6,080 nt of DNA from an uncultured Chloroflexota bacterium. Its GTDB lineage: Bacteria; Chloroflexota; Dehalococcoidia; SAR202; UBA11138. A program made the position numbers and the translations under genes. The stretch lies in contig CAJWRP010000157.1 of assembly GCA_913046025.1 (NCBI GenBank), positions 1 to 6,080 of the forward strand, written 5' to 3'. How positions within the stretch are numbered: position 1 is the first letter of the stretch; each line of letters opens with the position of its first letter. The notes beneath the pieces were generated by a model that was not told the DNA's origin, did no database searches, and was given only the letters and a program-made list of their open reading frames with translations. Shown here one piece after another: positions 1 through 6,021 of the stretch.

Positions 1-593
1 ATGTCCAGACCGGTAATGTCTATGGTGCGCACTTCTTTTATACCAGCAGGCAGCAAATTTATCTTAGTGCGAATTAGGTCAGGAATCTTGAATGCTTCGT
101 CCCTCGGGTAGTTGCCTATCACAATATCCCGACTGGCTTCAACTTCTCTGTTTACGAGCTCTTCAACTTTTTCGGCGAAGTCCAATGACATTTTCTCTAG
201 CTCGAAATCCATGCGAGCAGAGCCCGGCTGCATGTTGCCCCCCGTGACCTTCGCGCTGTAGTCGCGCCAAACCACGCCACAGAGAATGTGCAGAGCGGTG
301 TGTGTTCGCATCAACTGGTGTCGTCTTTCCCAGTCCAGCACGCCATGGACTCGTGTACCTATCTGTGGTAAATAACCATCGATCTCGTGTACCAATTTGC
401 CGTCGGAACGAGACAGCTTTTTTACCTGATAGACTTCGATTCCGGCCGAAATAAGACCGCTGTCTGCTGGTTGGCCTCCGCCACCTGGGTAAAAGGCCGT
501 TCGGTCGAGAACGACACCCTTGGCTGTCGTATCCGTTACCGTGGCGTCGAACTCCTTAAGGTAACTATCGGCGTAGCAGAGAATTTCCGTCAT
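1..593 (-). CDS. alaX: Alanyl-tRNA editing protein AlaX (partial, C-terminus outside window)
   Basis: This is a free-standing homologue of the alanyl-tRNA synthetase editing domain. The family hydrolyses Ser (or Gly) wrongly attached to tRNA-Ala in the cytoplasm. The reverse strand gives an open frame of 197 codons running off the left edge. Visible family marks are the FYPGGGGQPADSG loop at residues 35-47, the zinc-binding HTALH (HxxxH, His98 and His102), GGNMQPGSARMDF at 118-130, and IDITGLD at 191-197. The last normally leads straight into the second zinc motif (CGGTH), which lies just outside the window. The ATG at 593 has a GGAG site 6 nt upstream (600-603). No synthetase catalytic or tRNA-recognition domain precedes the editing domain, so this is AlaX and not AlaRS. 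It lies 73 bp downstream of the DUF3592 gene on the same strand and may share its transcript. The family call is secure; the subclass (short or long AlaX) needs the missing C-terminus. Confidence 0.9.
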   Translation of the reverse strand, partial: MTEILCYADSYLKEFDATVTDTTAKGVVLDRTAFYPGGGGQPADSGLISAGIEVYQVKKLSRSDGKLVHEIDGYLPQIGTRVHGVLDWERRHQLMRTHTALHILCGVVWRDYSAKVTGGNMQPGSARMDFELEKMSLDFAEKVEELVNREVEASRDIVIGNYPRDEAFKIPDLIRTKINLLPAGIKEVRTIDITGLD

Positions 594-666
594 ATGAAGC
601 TCCGTATTAATTTTCTTAAAATCTCTTGTTATGAATAACCGACGAAGTCCGGCTCATCGTCACGAG

Positions 667-1074
667 TCATGAAGCTTTTTTAGCTGCGATAGCGCCACCC
701 ATAGCTAACACGGCGCCTATAGCAGTAAAGATGATGGGCATGAGCCATAGGGTGAGAAATGAGTCAATCTTGGCGTCCCTTGGGCTGGAGGGCTTGTACC
801 GAATATTTACGCTATCGCCGGTTTGGCGTCTGGTATCCTTGCCAGCCACTAGGGATGGGCCGTTTCTTGCCGTTCGCTTTTCGATATTCTCCTCGTTGCT
901 TGCCGTGAAGGTTAGCGGTGTTCTCTGGGCGGTGGTGAATTCGATTACGGGATGGAAGGTTAGCTTATCCGTCGTTTCGCGAACGTCGAAATCAACTATT
1001 GTTCCGTTGGTCGATACCGAATCTGCCACGAATGCCCTGGTGTTATTGAAAATGAGGACTCTACCGATCAGCAT
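667..1074 (-). CDS. DUF3592-family membrane protein (N-terminus uncertain)
   Basis: The 135-residue product resembles DUF3592 proteins, whose function is unknown. A beta-rich middle carries TNGTIVDFDV (residues 22-31), FHPVIEFTTAQ (40-50) and VNIRYKPSSPRDAKIDSFL (88-106). It ends in one hydrophobic helix, about 105-130 (LWLMPIIFTAIGAVLAMGG), followed by a basic tail. Family members usually begin with another membrane helix. The ATG at 1074 keeps only its end (MLIGRVLIF). The same frame stays open upstream and encodes IGVPLGIL directly before this Met, which would complete the helix, but it has no ATG, GTG or TTG before the upstream stop. An ATG at 1120 lies one frame off. The start is therefore either 1074 with a shortened helix, or 1120 with a one-base frameshift (see findings). 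The gene lies 93 bp after the amidase stop on the same strand. The family call rests on recognised sequence style, not on a search. Confidence 0.7.
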   Translation of the reverse strand: MLIGRVLIFNNTRAFVADSVSTNGTIVDFDVRETTDKLTFHPVIEFTTAQRTPLTFTASNEENIEKRTARNGPSLVAGKDTRRQTGDSVNIRYKPSSPRDAKIDSFLTLWLMPIIFTAIGAVLAMGGAIAAKKAS

Positions 1075-1167
1075 CAGTATGCCTAAGGGTACTCCTATCT
1101 TGACTGAAGAGCTTACGCATTCTCCTCTACTACATCTCTGATGCCTATGACGGGGTCAAAACGTCTG

Positions 1168-2589
1168 TTATAGCGTCACCTTGGGACGATTCTTCCAGAA
1201 TCCGGTCGCTTCCTGAAAGGCAAATGCAAGCTGCAATACCCCCAAATCGTCCAGGTGTCGTCCAACGATCTGAACGCCTACCGGCAGGCCTTTTTCGGTA
1301 AAACCACATGGCACAGAAATGGCTGGATGGCCGGTGACGGTGACATAGTAGCACGAGCGCATCCAGTCGATGTACGTGTCCATCTCAACGCCGTTGATCT
1401 CGGTGATGTACGGCTGCTCAACATCAAATGGTGGATGTTGGCTCACTGGAAAAACCATGAACTCGTGGGTTTCCATGAACTGCCGAACATTGTGAAATAC
1501 CTGGGCTCGTTTGGCTTCGGCGTTGCCTATTTCCAGGGGCGTGAGCCTCAGGCCCTCCTCAATGTTCCAGATAACGGTGTCTTTGAGCTGGTCGCGGTGT
1601 TCTTCCAAGAGAGGGTAGCGGCTGGTGGCAAATCCCACTGCCCGGTTAATCATGAAAGCCTCGTTTGCCCCAGAGAAGTCAGGAGCGGCATCGTCTATCA
1701 CACAGCCTAGCGCTTCGAACACGTTACGCTGTTTCTCAATGGTGGAAGTAATACGCGGGTCGAACGGTAGTCCACCCATGTCCATGCTCCAAGCAATTCG
1801 GGTTTCATTGAATTGTCGCTCCAGTGATGTATTTCTGAAGATCTCCCCCGACTGGGTATTCGCAGATGGAGAACGTGGGTCCGGACCTGCAATTGCACTA
1901 AGCATCAGAGCAATGTCCTCCACCGTTCTTGCCATGGGGCCCTGGACAGAAAGGTAAGACCAGGGTGAATTGCTTGGCCACACTGGCACCCGGCCAATTG
2001 ATGGACGGAAGCCCGTAATGTTGCAGAAGTTGGCCGGATTTCGAAGGGAGCCCCCCATGTCGCTGCCGTCAGCCAGAGGCACCATGCCGCAGGCTAATGA
2101 GACCGCTGCACCACCGCTGCTGCCGCCGCAGGTCTTCGTCAAGTCGTACGGATTCAGAGTGCGCCCGAAGACTTCGTTGAAGGTCTGTGAGCCGGCGCCG
2201 AATTCCGGTGTGTTGGATTTGCCGACGGACACCGCACCTGCCTTTTTTAGGCGCTCTACGATAAGCGCGTCGTGGTCGGGTACGTAGTCCTTATATATTT
2301 GGGAGCCGTAAGTCGTCCTAACCCCTTTTGTAGGAAACAGGTCCTTGTGAACTACGGGCAGTCCGTGCAGCGGTCCCACGTCGCTGCCCTTTGCAAGAGC
2401 ATCGTCGGCAGTCTTGGCTTCTGCTTTGGCCTTGTCTGCGATAAGCGTCACGATGGCATTAACGCTGGGGTTCACGCGTTCGATCTGCGCCAGGTGGGCA
2501 TCCATAACCTCGGAGGCGGAAAGCTTTCTTGTCTTGATGGCCTGCGCCATGTCTGTCGCGGTCATGAAGCAGATGTCTGTGTCTGGCAT
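1168..2589 (-). CDS. Amidase signature family hydrolase
   Basis: This 473-residue amidase signature enzyme hydrolyses a carboxylic amide to acid and ammonia (or amine). The Ser-cisSer-Lys triad can be placed: Lys82 in PLHGLPVVHKD, cis-Ser157 in TCGGSSGG (153-160), and nucleophile Ser181 in GSDMGGSLRNPA (175-186). The spacings of 75 and 24 residues match those of GatA-type enzymes. Other family marks are GKSNTPEFG (123-131), GPMARTVEDIALML (217-230) and the C-terminal GHPAISVPCGF...LPVGVQIVG (420-443). No signal peptide is seen, so it is probably cytoplasmic. The ATG has a perfect GGAGG 5 nt upstream (2595-2599). Full length and the GSDMGGSLRNPA wording fit the general amidase group. It is unlikely to be GatA, because gatB and gatC are not adjacent, although they could lie elsewhere. 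Substrate is unknown. It is the first gene of the leftward set and diverges from lhgO. Confidence 0.92.
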   Translation of the reverse strand: MPDTDICFMTATDMAQAIKTRKLSASEVMDAHLAQIERVNPSVNAIVTLIADKAKAEAKTADDALAKGSDVGPLHGLPVVHKDLFPTKGVRTTYGSQIYKDYVPDHDALIVERLKKAGAVSVGKSNTPEFGAGSQTFNEVFGRTLNPYDLTKTCGGSSGGAAVSLACGMVPLADGSDMGGSLRNPANFCNITGFRPSIGRVPVWPSNSPWSYLSVQGPMARTVEDIALMLSAIAGPDPRSPSANTQSGEIFRNTSLERQFNETRIAWSMDMGGLPFDPRITSTIEKQRNVFEALGCVIDDAAPDFSGANEAFMINRAVGFATSRYPLLEEHRDQLKDTVIWNIEEGLRLTPLEIGNAEAKRAQVFHNVRQFMETHEFMVFPVSQHPPFDVEQPYITEINGVEMDTYIDWMRSCYYVTVTGHPAISVPCGFTEKGLPVGVQIVGRHLDDLGVLQLAFAFQEATGFWKNRPKVTL

Positions 2590-2594
2590 AGGTT

Positions 2595-2599
2595 CCTCC
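2595..2599 (-). promoter_or_regulatory. Ribosome binding site of the amidase gene
   Basis: The reverse strand reads CGGAGGAACCT directly before the ATG at 2589, giving GGAGG with a 5-nt spacer. It fixes the amidase start. The same CCGGAGGAAC wording precedes the isomerase gene at 4878-4887, which suggests a shared strong initiation signal in this genome. Confidence 0.75.
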
Positions 2600-2659
2600 G
2601 GTTTAGTGAGCTTGCGTGATTACGCTAGGAGAATATTCATAAGGAACGATCGAAGGGCG

Positions 2660-2701
2660 AATTAGGCATTGCTAATTAGGCTTCTCATGGATTGGCATTG
2701 C
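2660..2701. repeat. Short direct repeats and palindrome upstream of the amidase gene
   Basis: AATTAGGC occurs at 2660-2667 and again at 2674-2681, 14 bp apart. The second copy overlaps the 8-bp palindrome CTAATTAG (2672-2679). GGCATTGC occurs at 2665-2672 and 2694-2701. The cluster starts about 70 bp upstream of the amidase start, where a regulator could bind. The units are short and may be chance. Confidence 0.25.
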
Positions 2702-2750
2702 GCTAGAACCTCGCCCGCTGTTATTGCTTTTGCCTTCAAAAGGTTTTCTG

Positions 2751-2786
2751 CTGCGCCCCCTAGTCGAACTTGGAGAGGGGGCGCAG
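2751..2786. repeat. Perfect 11-bp GC-rich inverted repeat (hairpin)
   Basis: CTGCGCCCCCT (2751-2761) is exactly complementary to AGGGGGCGCAG (2776-2786) around a 14-nt loop. It lies in the gene-free stretch 2590-2968 between the divergent amidase and lhgO genes. Neither strand has a T-tract after the stem, so it does not look like an intrinsic terminator. On the reverse strand the loop contains AGTTCGACT, which resembles a tRNA T-loop, but the flanking bases do not form a T-stem and no cloverleaf can be drawn. It could be an RNA hairpin in a long leader, a regulator site, or a remnant of an inserted repeat. The rest of the intergenic region shows only the other sites listed here and no convincing gene. 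Confidence 0.65.
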
Positions 2787-2899
2787 GCGTGAGGTTGAAT
2801 AGCATCGCTTTCAAATTAGCTTGCATATTTGCTCTCCGATTCTCTCCTCGGCAAGGTTAGCACGACCAGTTATTATTTGGAACTGGCAGGCCTTACGCC

Positions 2900-2923
2900 C
2901 GTCTGTACCGCGTGAAACGGACG
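2900..2923. promoter_or_regulatory. Inverted repeat, possible operator next to the lhgO promoter
   Basis: CGTCTGT (2900-2906) and ACGGACG (2917-2923) form a 7-bp inverted repeat (one G-T pair) with a 10-bp centre. It ends 3 bp before the extended -10 element of the putative lhgO promoter and covers its -35 region. A protein bound here would block RNA polymerase, so an operator is a reasonable inference. No regulator gene is in the window to match it. Confidence 0.35.
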
Positions 2924-2932
2924 TGGTAGAAT
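2904..2932 (+). promoter_or_regulatory. Putative extended -10 sigma-70 promoter for lhgO
   Basis: TAGAAT at 2927-2932 differs from TATAAT at one position and is preceded by TG one base upstream (2924-2925), giving an extended -10 element. The -35 position 17 bp upstream reads TGTACC, a poor match, as is usual for extended -10 promoters. Transcription would start near 2939, leaving a leader of about 30 nt before the lhgO start. It would also serve the two genes downstream if they are co-transcribed. Confidence 0.4.
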
Positions 2933-2968
2933 CAGGGCGGATTTTAGCTGTAAGAAGAAGGCGAGACA

Positions 2969-4186
2969 ATGGACTCTCAGAACTACGATATCGTGATAGT
3001 CGGCGCGGGTATTATCGGGCTTGCCACCGCCATGACGCTGGCAAAAGAGTACCCCCGATACAAAATTGCTGTTCTTGAAAAGGACGTTGACGTGGCCCTG
3101 CATCAGACTGGCCACAACAGCGGCGTGATCCACGCGGGCATCTACTATGCTCCGGGAACCCAGAAGGCTAACTTCTGTTCCGTGGGAGGCAGGCTCCTGC
3201 GTGAGTTCTGTGACGATCACGATATTCAGTACGAGATGTGTGGGAAGGTGATTGTTGCCATCAACGACGAAGAGATCCCCCGACTTGAAGACCTGTTTCA
3301 GAGGGGCACCGCCAATGGCGCCGAGGGTCTCGAGATGGTCGGACAGGAGCGCCTCAGAGAGCTGGAGCCATATGCAGCCGGCGTGAAGGCCATCTACTCC
3401 CCCAACACGGGCATCGTGGACTTCAAGAGAGTGTCAGACGCCTACGCCATCGAGTATCGGGAAAACGGTGGCGACCTGTTTACCAACACTGCTGTGCACA
3501 ACATCAGCAAACGCGGCGGTAAGATTATCTTGGAGACCTCTCGCGGCGAGATTGAGACGGAGAGGGTAATAAACTGCGCGGGGCTGCACGCAGACTCCGT
3601 CGCACGAATGATGGGCGTCGATCCTGGATTGCGCATTGTGCCATTCCGCGGCGAGTACTTTTCTATTAAGCCTGAGAAGGAGCATATGGTAAAGGGACTG
3701 ATCTATCCGGTGCCTAACCCATCGATGCCTTTCCTTGGGGTGCATTTCACAAAGCGCATTACGGGTGGTGTCGAGGCCGGGCCCAACGCTGTGCTGGCAA
3801 TGGCCAGAGAGGGTTACAAAAAGACTGATTTCAACTTCAAAGACATCATGGGAATGTTCACCTTCCCTGGATTCTGGAAGATGTCTGCCACTTATTGGAA
3901 GATCGGTGTAGACGAGCAGTATAGATCGCTGCGAAAGTCAGTCTTCTTGAAATCGTTGCAGACTCTGATGCCCGACATCCAGATGGAAGACCTCGCTGAG
4001 CCAGGCGGAGGTGTGCGTGCTCAGGCCGTGGACAAGAGCGGCAATCTGTTGCAAGACTTCGCCATATCTGAAACTGAGAACGCCATTCATGTGCTCAGTG
4101 CGCCCTCACCCGGTGCTACCTCGTCGCTGACCATCAGCCGTTACATCGTAGACATGGCGCAGAAGTCATTCGAGTTGGTGGCGTAG
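2969..4186 (+). CDS. lhgO: L-2-hydroxyglutarate oxidase (LhgO-type FAD enzyme)
   Basis: This 405-residue FAD-dependent oxidoreductase of the DAO fold would oxidise L-2-hydroxyglutarate to 2-oxoglutarate, passing electrons to the quinone pool or oxygen. In E. coli the enzyme is membrane-associated. The N-terminus has the dinucleotide motif IVGAGIIGLATA (Gly12, Gly14, Gly17) and the ribose-binding acidic residue in VLEKD (Glu37). LhgO-specific marks follow: HQTGHNSGVIHAGIYY (45-60), NTGIVDFKRV (146-155), NCAGLHAD (202-209), VPFRGEYF (224-231), YPVPNPSMPFLGVHFTKR (246-263), GPNAVLA (271-277) and the FAD-contacting SAPSPGATSSL near 378-388. Length is normal and no residue looks lost. The ATG has AAGAAGG ending 7 nt upstream (2955-2961) and begins just before the FAD motif, so the start is sound. 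It diverges from the amidase and leads a close same-strand set with the DUF4352 gene (44 bp later) and the isomerase. 2-Hydroxyglutarate can come from lysine breakdown or from side reactions of dehydrogenases; the source here is not shown. Confidence 0.95.
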   Translation: MDSQNYDIVIVGAGIIGLATAMTLAKEYPRYKIAVLEKDVDVALHQTGHNSGVIHAGIYYAPGTQKANFCSVGGRLLREFCDDHDIQYEMCGKVIVAINDEEIPRLEDLFQRGTANGAEGLEMVGQERLRELEPYAAGVKAIYSPNTGIVDFKRVSDAYAIEYRENGGDLFTNTAVHNISKRGGKIILETSRGEIETERVINCAGLHADSVARMMGVDPGLRIVPFRGEYFSIKPEKEHMVKGLIYPVPNPSMPFLGVHFTKRITGGVEAGPNAVLAMAREGYKKTDFNFKDIMGMFTFPGFWKMSATYWKIGVDEQYRSLRKSVFLKSLQTLMPDIQMEDLAEPGGGVRAQAVDKSGNLLQDFAISETENAIHVLSAPSPGATSSLTISRYIVDMAQKSFELVA

Positions 4187-4230
4187 AGGATTTCAGGTAT
4201 TAGCATTCAGCATGGAACGAGAGCATCATA

Positions 4231-4832
4231 ATGAGGAACAGGTTTCTTGGCCCTATAGCGATACTGTTATATGCGACGTGGGCTTGTACACCTGGGGCCA
4301 TTCCTTCACCCACCGCCCCCCAGGAGATGCCAAGGCCCTCCGTGCCTCCGTGCCTCCGCGCCTTTCGCACGACAATGATGAAAATCTAGTGGATCCTCCA
4401 GCGCCGATGCGGACAGCGTCCATTGGCCAACGAGTCGATACGGCCAATTGGGCCGTTCAGGTGCTGCAATCTCCCTTTATCCTAAGCGAAGCCGAAGCAA
4501 ATACCTTAGATGCCAAAGGTGTTCCCATAGGTGTTCAATTCCGCGTGGCGAACGTAGGTCGCCAGGGAGCCTCCATTGGGAGTTCTCAGTTCGAGTTGGA
4601 AGATGTCGTTGGTATTAGATATAGCAACATTGATTGGTATGAAGAAGGATTCTTAAGCTTTGAACAAATAAATCCAGGACTTGAATATGAAGGGTTGCTC
4701 ATATTTGATGTTCCTGGAAATGCCGTATTCCAAAATGGAAATTGGCATTTAGTAATCGATGGCGGTCTCTTCTCTGATCCTGCTCGCGTGTCCCTCGGGC
4801 GGGCAGGAAGCTGGACTGATAGGCGGGAATGA
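4231..4832 (+). CDS. DUF4352-like exported protein, signal peptide and domain in different frames
   Basis: Function unknown. From the ATG at 4231 a frame encodes a typical export signal: MRNR, then hydrophobic FLGPIAILLYATWA, then Cys19 and a Pro/Ser/Thr linker (TPGAIPSPTAPQ). It stops at 4387-4389 after 52 residues. The rest of the gene is in another frame, open from 4212 to 4832. It resembles DUF4352 (immunoglobulin-like): IGQRV, VPIGVQFRVANVG, SSQFELED, INPGLEYEGLLIFDVP and NWHLVIDGG. That frame's own N-terminus (MEREHHNEEQ...) looks like out-of-frame signal-peptide code, and its ATG at 4212 lacks a near ribosome site; the ATG at 4231 has only a weak GAGAG. An 8-bp repeat at 4337-4358 sits at the break. 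Removing one unit gives a single 197-residue protein. The lipobox (TWAC) is imperfect, so lipoprotein status is unsure. The domain-coding stretch 4621-4740 is about 35% G+C, against 57% for 3721-3780 in lhgO. It may be switched, decayed or mis-sequenced. Confidence 0.6.
4337..4358 (+). repeat. 8-bp tandem repeat at the frame break of the DUF4352 gene
   Basis: The unit CCTCCGTG occurs at 4337-4344 and 4345-4352. A third copy at 4353-4360 differs at one base (CCTCCGCG). The perfect 8-bp period spans 22 bases. Because 8 is not a multiple of 3, each gain or loss shifts the frame. Loss of one unit, or gain of two, would place the DUF4352 domain in frame with the upstream signal peptide. Similar CCTCCGTGCC strings are, from general recollection, scattered in intergenic DNA of several phyla, so an inserted low-complexity repeat is also possible. 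Confidence 0.85.
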
Positions 4833-4879
4833 ACTTAACATACTTACGAAAAGTCTGAAGAATAAGGGTTGCTTGACCC

Positions 4880-4884
4880 GGAGG
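4880..4884 (+). promoter_or_regulatory. Ribosome binding site that fixes the isomerase start
   Basis: GGAGG lies 9 nt before the ATG at 4894. An in-frame ATG at 4759 lies inside the preceding gene and adds 45 residues with no family resemblance, so 4894 is preferred. Confidence 0.75.
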
Positions 4885-4893
4885 AACGACTCT

Positions 4894-5814
4894 ATGAAAA
4901 TTGCATACGCGTATCGGCGTAGCGCCTTCTATCCATTCTATGCGGATGAGGCCTGGATCCTGCCAACGGGCAAAATGCGTGGCGGCTACCTGCAAAAGGT
5001 AAAGGAAATAGGCTTCGAAGGCATCGAGCTTGGAGTCGATAACTTTGGAGGCGCAGAGGCTACCAAAGAGCGTGTATTGGAGATAAAACGAGAGCTGGAC
5101 GACGCCGGCGTGCCGTGCATCGCAATTCGCGCGGGGGGCAGCCTGTGCCAGCCTAACGTAATGGACCGCAGTAGGAAGCGACTGGAAAAGGCTGTGGAAA
5201 TTGCGGGTTGGGTAGGCGCAGGCATAGTAAACACAGCTCTCAGCGGCCCGGCGAGAAATCCTCAGGTCAGCACTGGGGCCAATGGGGCACCACAGTCGCA
5301 CGGGTCCAGCCAGCAGGCAAGTGCGGATGACTACGCTCGTACTGCCAAGGCCTTGAAAGAGATAGGGGACCGGGCGGGCGGGAGCGGCATCACCATTACC
5401 ATTGAAGTACACCAGCACTCCCTTGCAGACAACAGTTGGACTACCATGCAACTTCTCGATTTAGCCGACTGTCCTAACGTCCTCGTAAACCCGGACCTGG
5501 GAAATGTGCTGTGGACGTACGAAAATCCTGAAGAGTCCAGCGAGCAGTGCATCGACTCTTTGGCCTCTCGATCAAAATATTGGCACTGCAAAAGCCTTCA
5601 GCGAATTCACATACCGGAGATTAATCACACATACTTTTTGCGGGTGCCGCTGCCGGACGGAGACATAGATTATCGCTATGCCATAAGCGCAATGCTGAAG
5701 GCGGGCTATGACGGTTATCTGGCCATAGAGGGTGCCAACACTGGCGACCAGCTAAGCAAGGACCGCAGAAGCTTGCAATATGTTCGAGAGCTTTTGACTG
5801 AACTAGCGGCGTGA
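4894..5814 (+). CDS. Sugar phosphate isomerase/epimerase (TIM barrel)
   Basis: This 306-residue protein belongs to the xylose isomerase-like TIM-barrel superfamily (AP endonuclease 2 fold). Members isomerise, epimerise or dehydrate sugars and inositols with a divalent metal in the cytoplasm. It opens with MKIAYAYRRS, followed by GFEGIELGVDNFGG (40-53) on an early strand. The likely metal and acid-base residues are Glu171 in TIEVHQHS, Asp201 in NPDLGN, His231 in YWHCKS and Glu279 in LAIEGAN, with PLPDGDIDY (252-260) as the usual acidic loop before the last strands. Length is normal. A poorly conserved Gly/Ser/Gln-rich stretch (about 120-145) looks like a surface loop. The start at 4894 has GGAGG 9 nt upstream and removes an unrelated N-terminal extension. 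It lies 61 bp after the DUF4352 gene, so it may be in the lhgO transcript. No convincing terminator separates it from the rRNA promoter. The substrate cannot be named from sequence; hydroxypyruvate isomerase, epimerase or inosose dehydratase roles are all possible. Confidence 0.88.
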   Translation: MKIAYAYRRSAFYPFYADEAWILPTGKMRGGYLQKVKEIGFEGIELGVDNFGGAEATKERVLEIKRELDDAGVPCIAIRAGGSLCQPNVMDRSRKRLEKAVEIAGWVGAGIVNTALSGPARNPQVSTGANGAPQSHGSSQQASADDYARTAKALKEIGDRAGGSGITITIEVHQHSLADNSWTTMQLLDLADCPNVLVNPDLGNVLWTYENPEESSEQCIDSLASRSKYWHCKSLQRIHIPEINHTYFLRVPLPDGDIDYRYAISAMLKAGYDGYLAIEGANTGDQLSKDRRSLQYVRELLTELAA

Positions 5815-5878
5815 TACGCCTGGGAAAACTGCGTTATTAGGGCAGAGAATGGATTCGAAATTGGTACGGGTAATTCTA

Positions 5879-5907
5879 TTGACGACCATCTGGCCATAGG
5901 CTACTAT
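5879..5907 (+). promoter_or_regulatory. Sigma-70 promoter of the rRNA operon
   Basis: TTGACG (5879-5884) and TACTAT (5902-5907) are separated by exactly 17 bp, with 5/6 matches to the -35 and 4-5/6 to the -10 consensus. Transcription would start near 5914, about 108 nt before the mature 16S end. It is the best promoter in the window and sits where an rRNA promoter is expected. Confidence 0.75.
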
Positions 5908-5989
5908 GTACCTAGACATTGAAAGATGTCGCATAGGACTCGTCGTCCCTGCCGCCAGACTGAGTTTGGTTAGGGGCGAGAGACCCGGA

Positions 5990-6000
5990 GCACCTTAACA
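5990..6000 (+). promoter_or_regulatory. boxA-like antitermination element in the rRNA leader
   Basis: GCACCTTAACA matches 9 of 11 bases of the boxA core GCTCTTTAACA. It lies about 22 nt before the 16S 5' end and is followed by ACTGGATAGTGAA, a wording common in rRNA leaders and spacers. In other bacteria boxA RNA recruits NusB and NusE to prevent premature termination on rRNA. Confidence 0.55.
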
Positions 6001-6021
6001 ACTGGATAGTGAAAGGAAACA

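Noticed and set aside
629..670. 13-codon reverse-strand ORF overlapping the DUF3592 stop as ATGA
   Set aside because: Translational coupling was considered, but the frame is too short, has no conserved feature and ends 35 bp before alaX.
1255..1710. Long forward-strand open frames opposite the amidase (1255-1710, 1625-1957, 1970-2287, 2272-2619)
   Set aside because: They are antisense shadows of a clear, full-length amidase and show no family features.
2751..2786. tRNA or tmRNA fragment suggested by AGTTCGACT on the reverse strand
   Set aside because: No T-stem pairing, no anticodon or D arm, and no CCA end can be drawn.
2669..2860. Open frame of 63 codons in the intergenic region, + strand
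   Set aside because: It has no ribosome binding site, no recognisable domain, and runs through the 11-bp inverted repeat; composition looks non-coding.
4759..4893. N-terminal extension of the isomerase beginning MAVSSLILLACPSG
   Set aside because: It looks like a lipoprotein signal but is an out-of-frame reading of the end of the DUF4352 gene; the true start at 4894 has GGAGG and the family N-terminus.
5808..5820. GGCG-TGATA-CGCC small hairpin at the isomerase stop codon, considered as a terminator
   Set aside because: The stem is only 4-5 bp and no T-tract follows.
5717..5899. 12-bp direct repeat ATCTGGCCATAG at 5717-5728 and 5888-5899 (the latter inside the rRNA promoter spacer)
   Set aside because: About one 12-bp match is expected by chance within a window of this size.
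5939..5980. Possible leader stem CTCGTC...CCT with AGG...GGCGAG before 16S
   Set aside because: It needs a 3-nt bulge and a G-T pair; too weak to call, and rRNA processing stems normally pair with sequence beyond the 16S gene.
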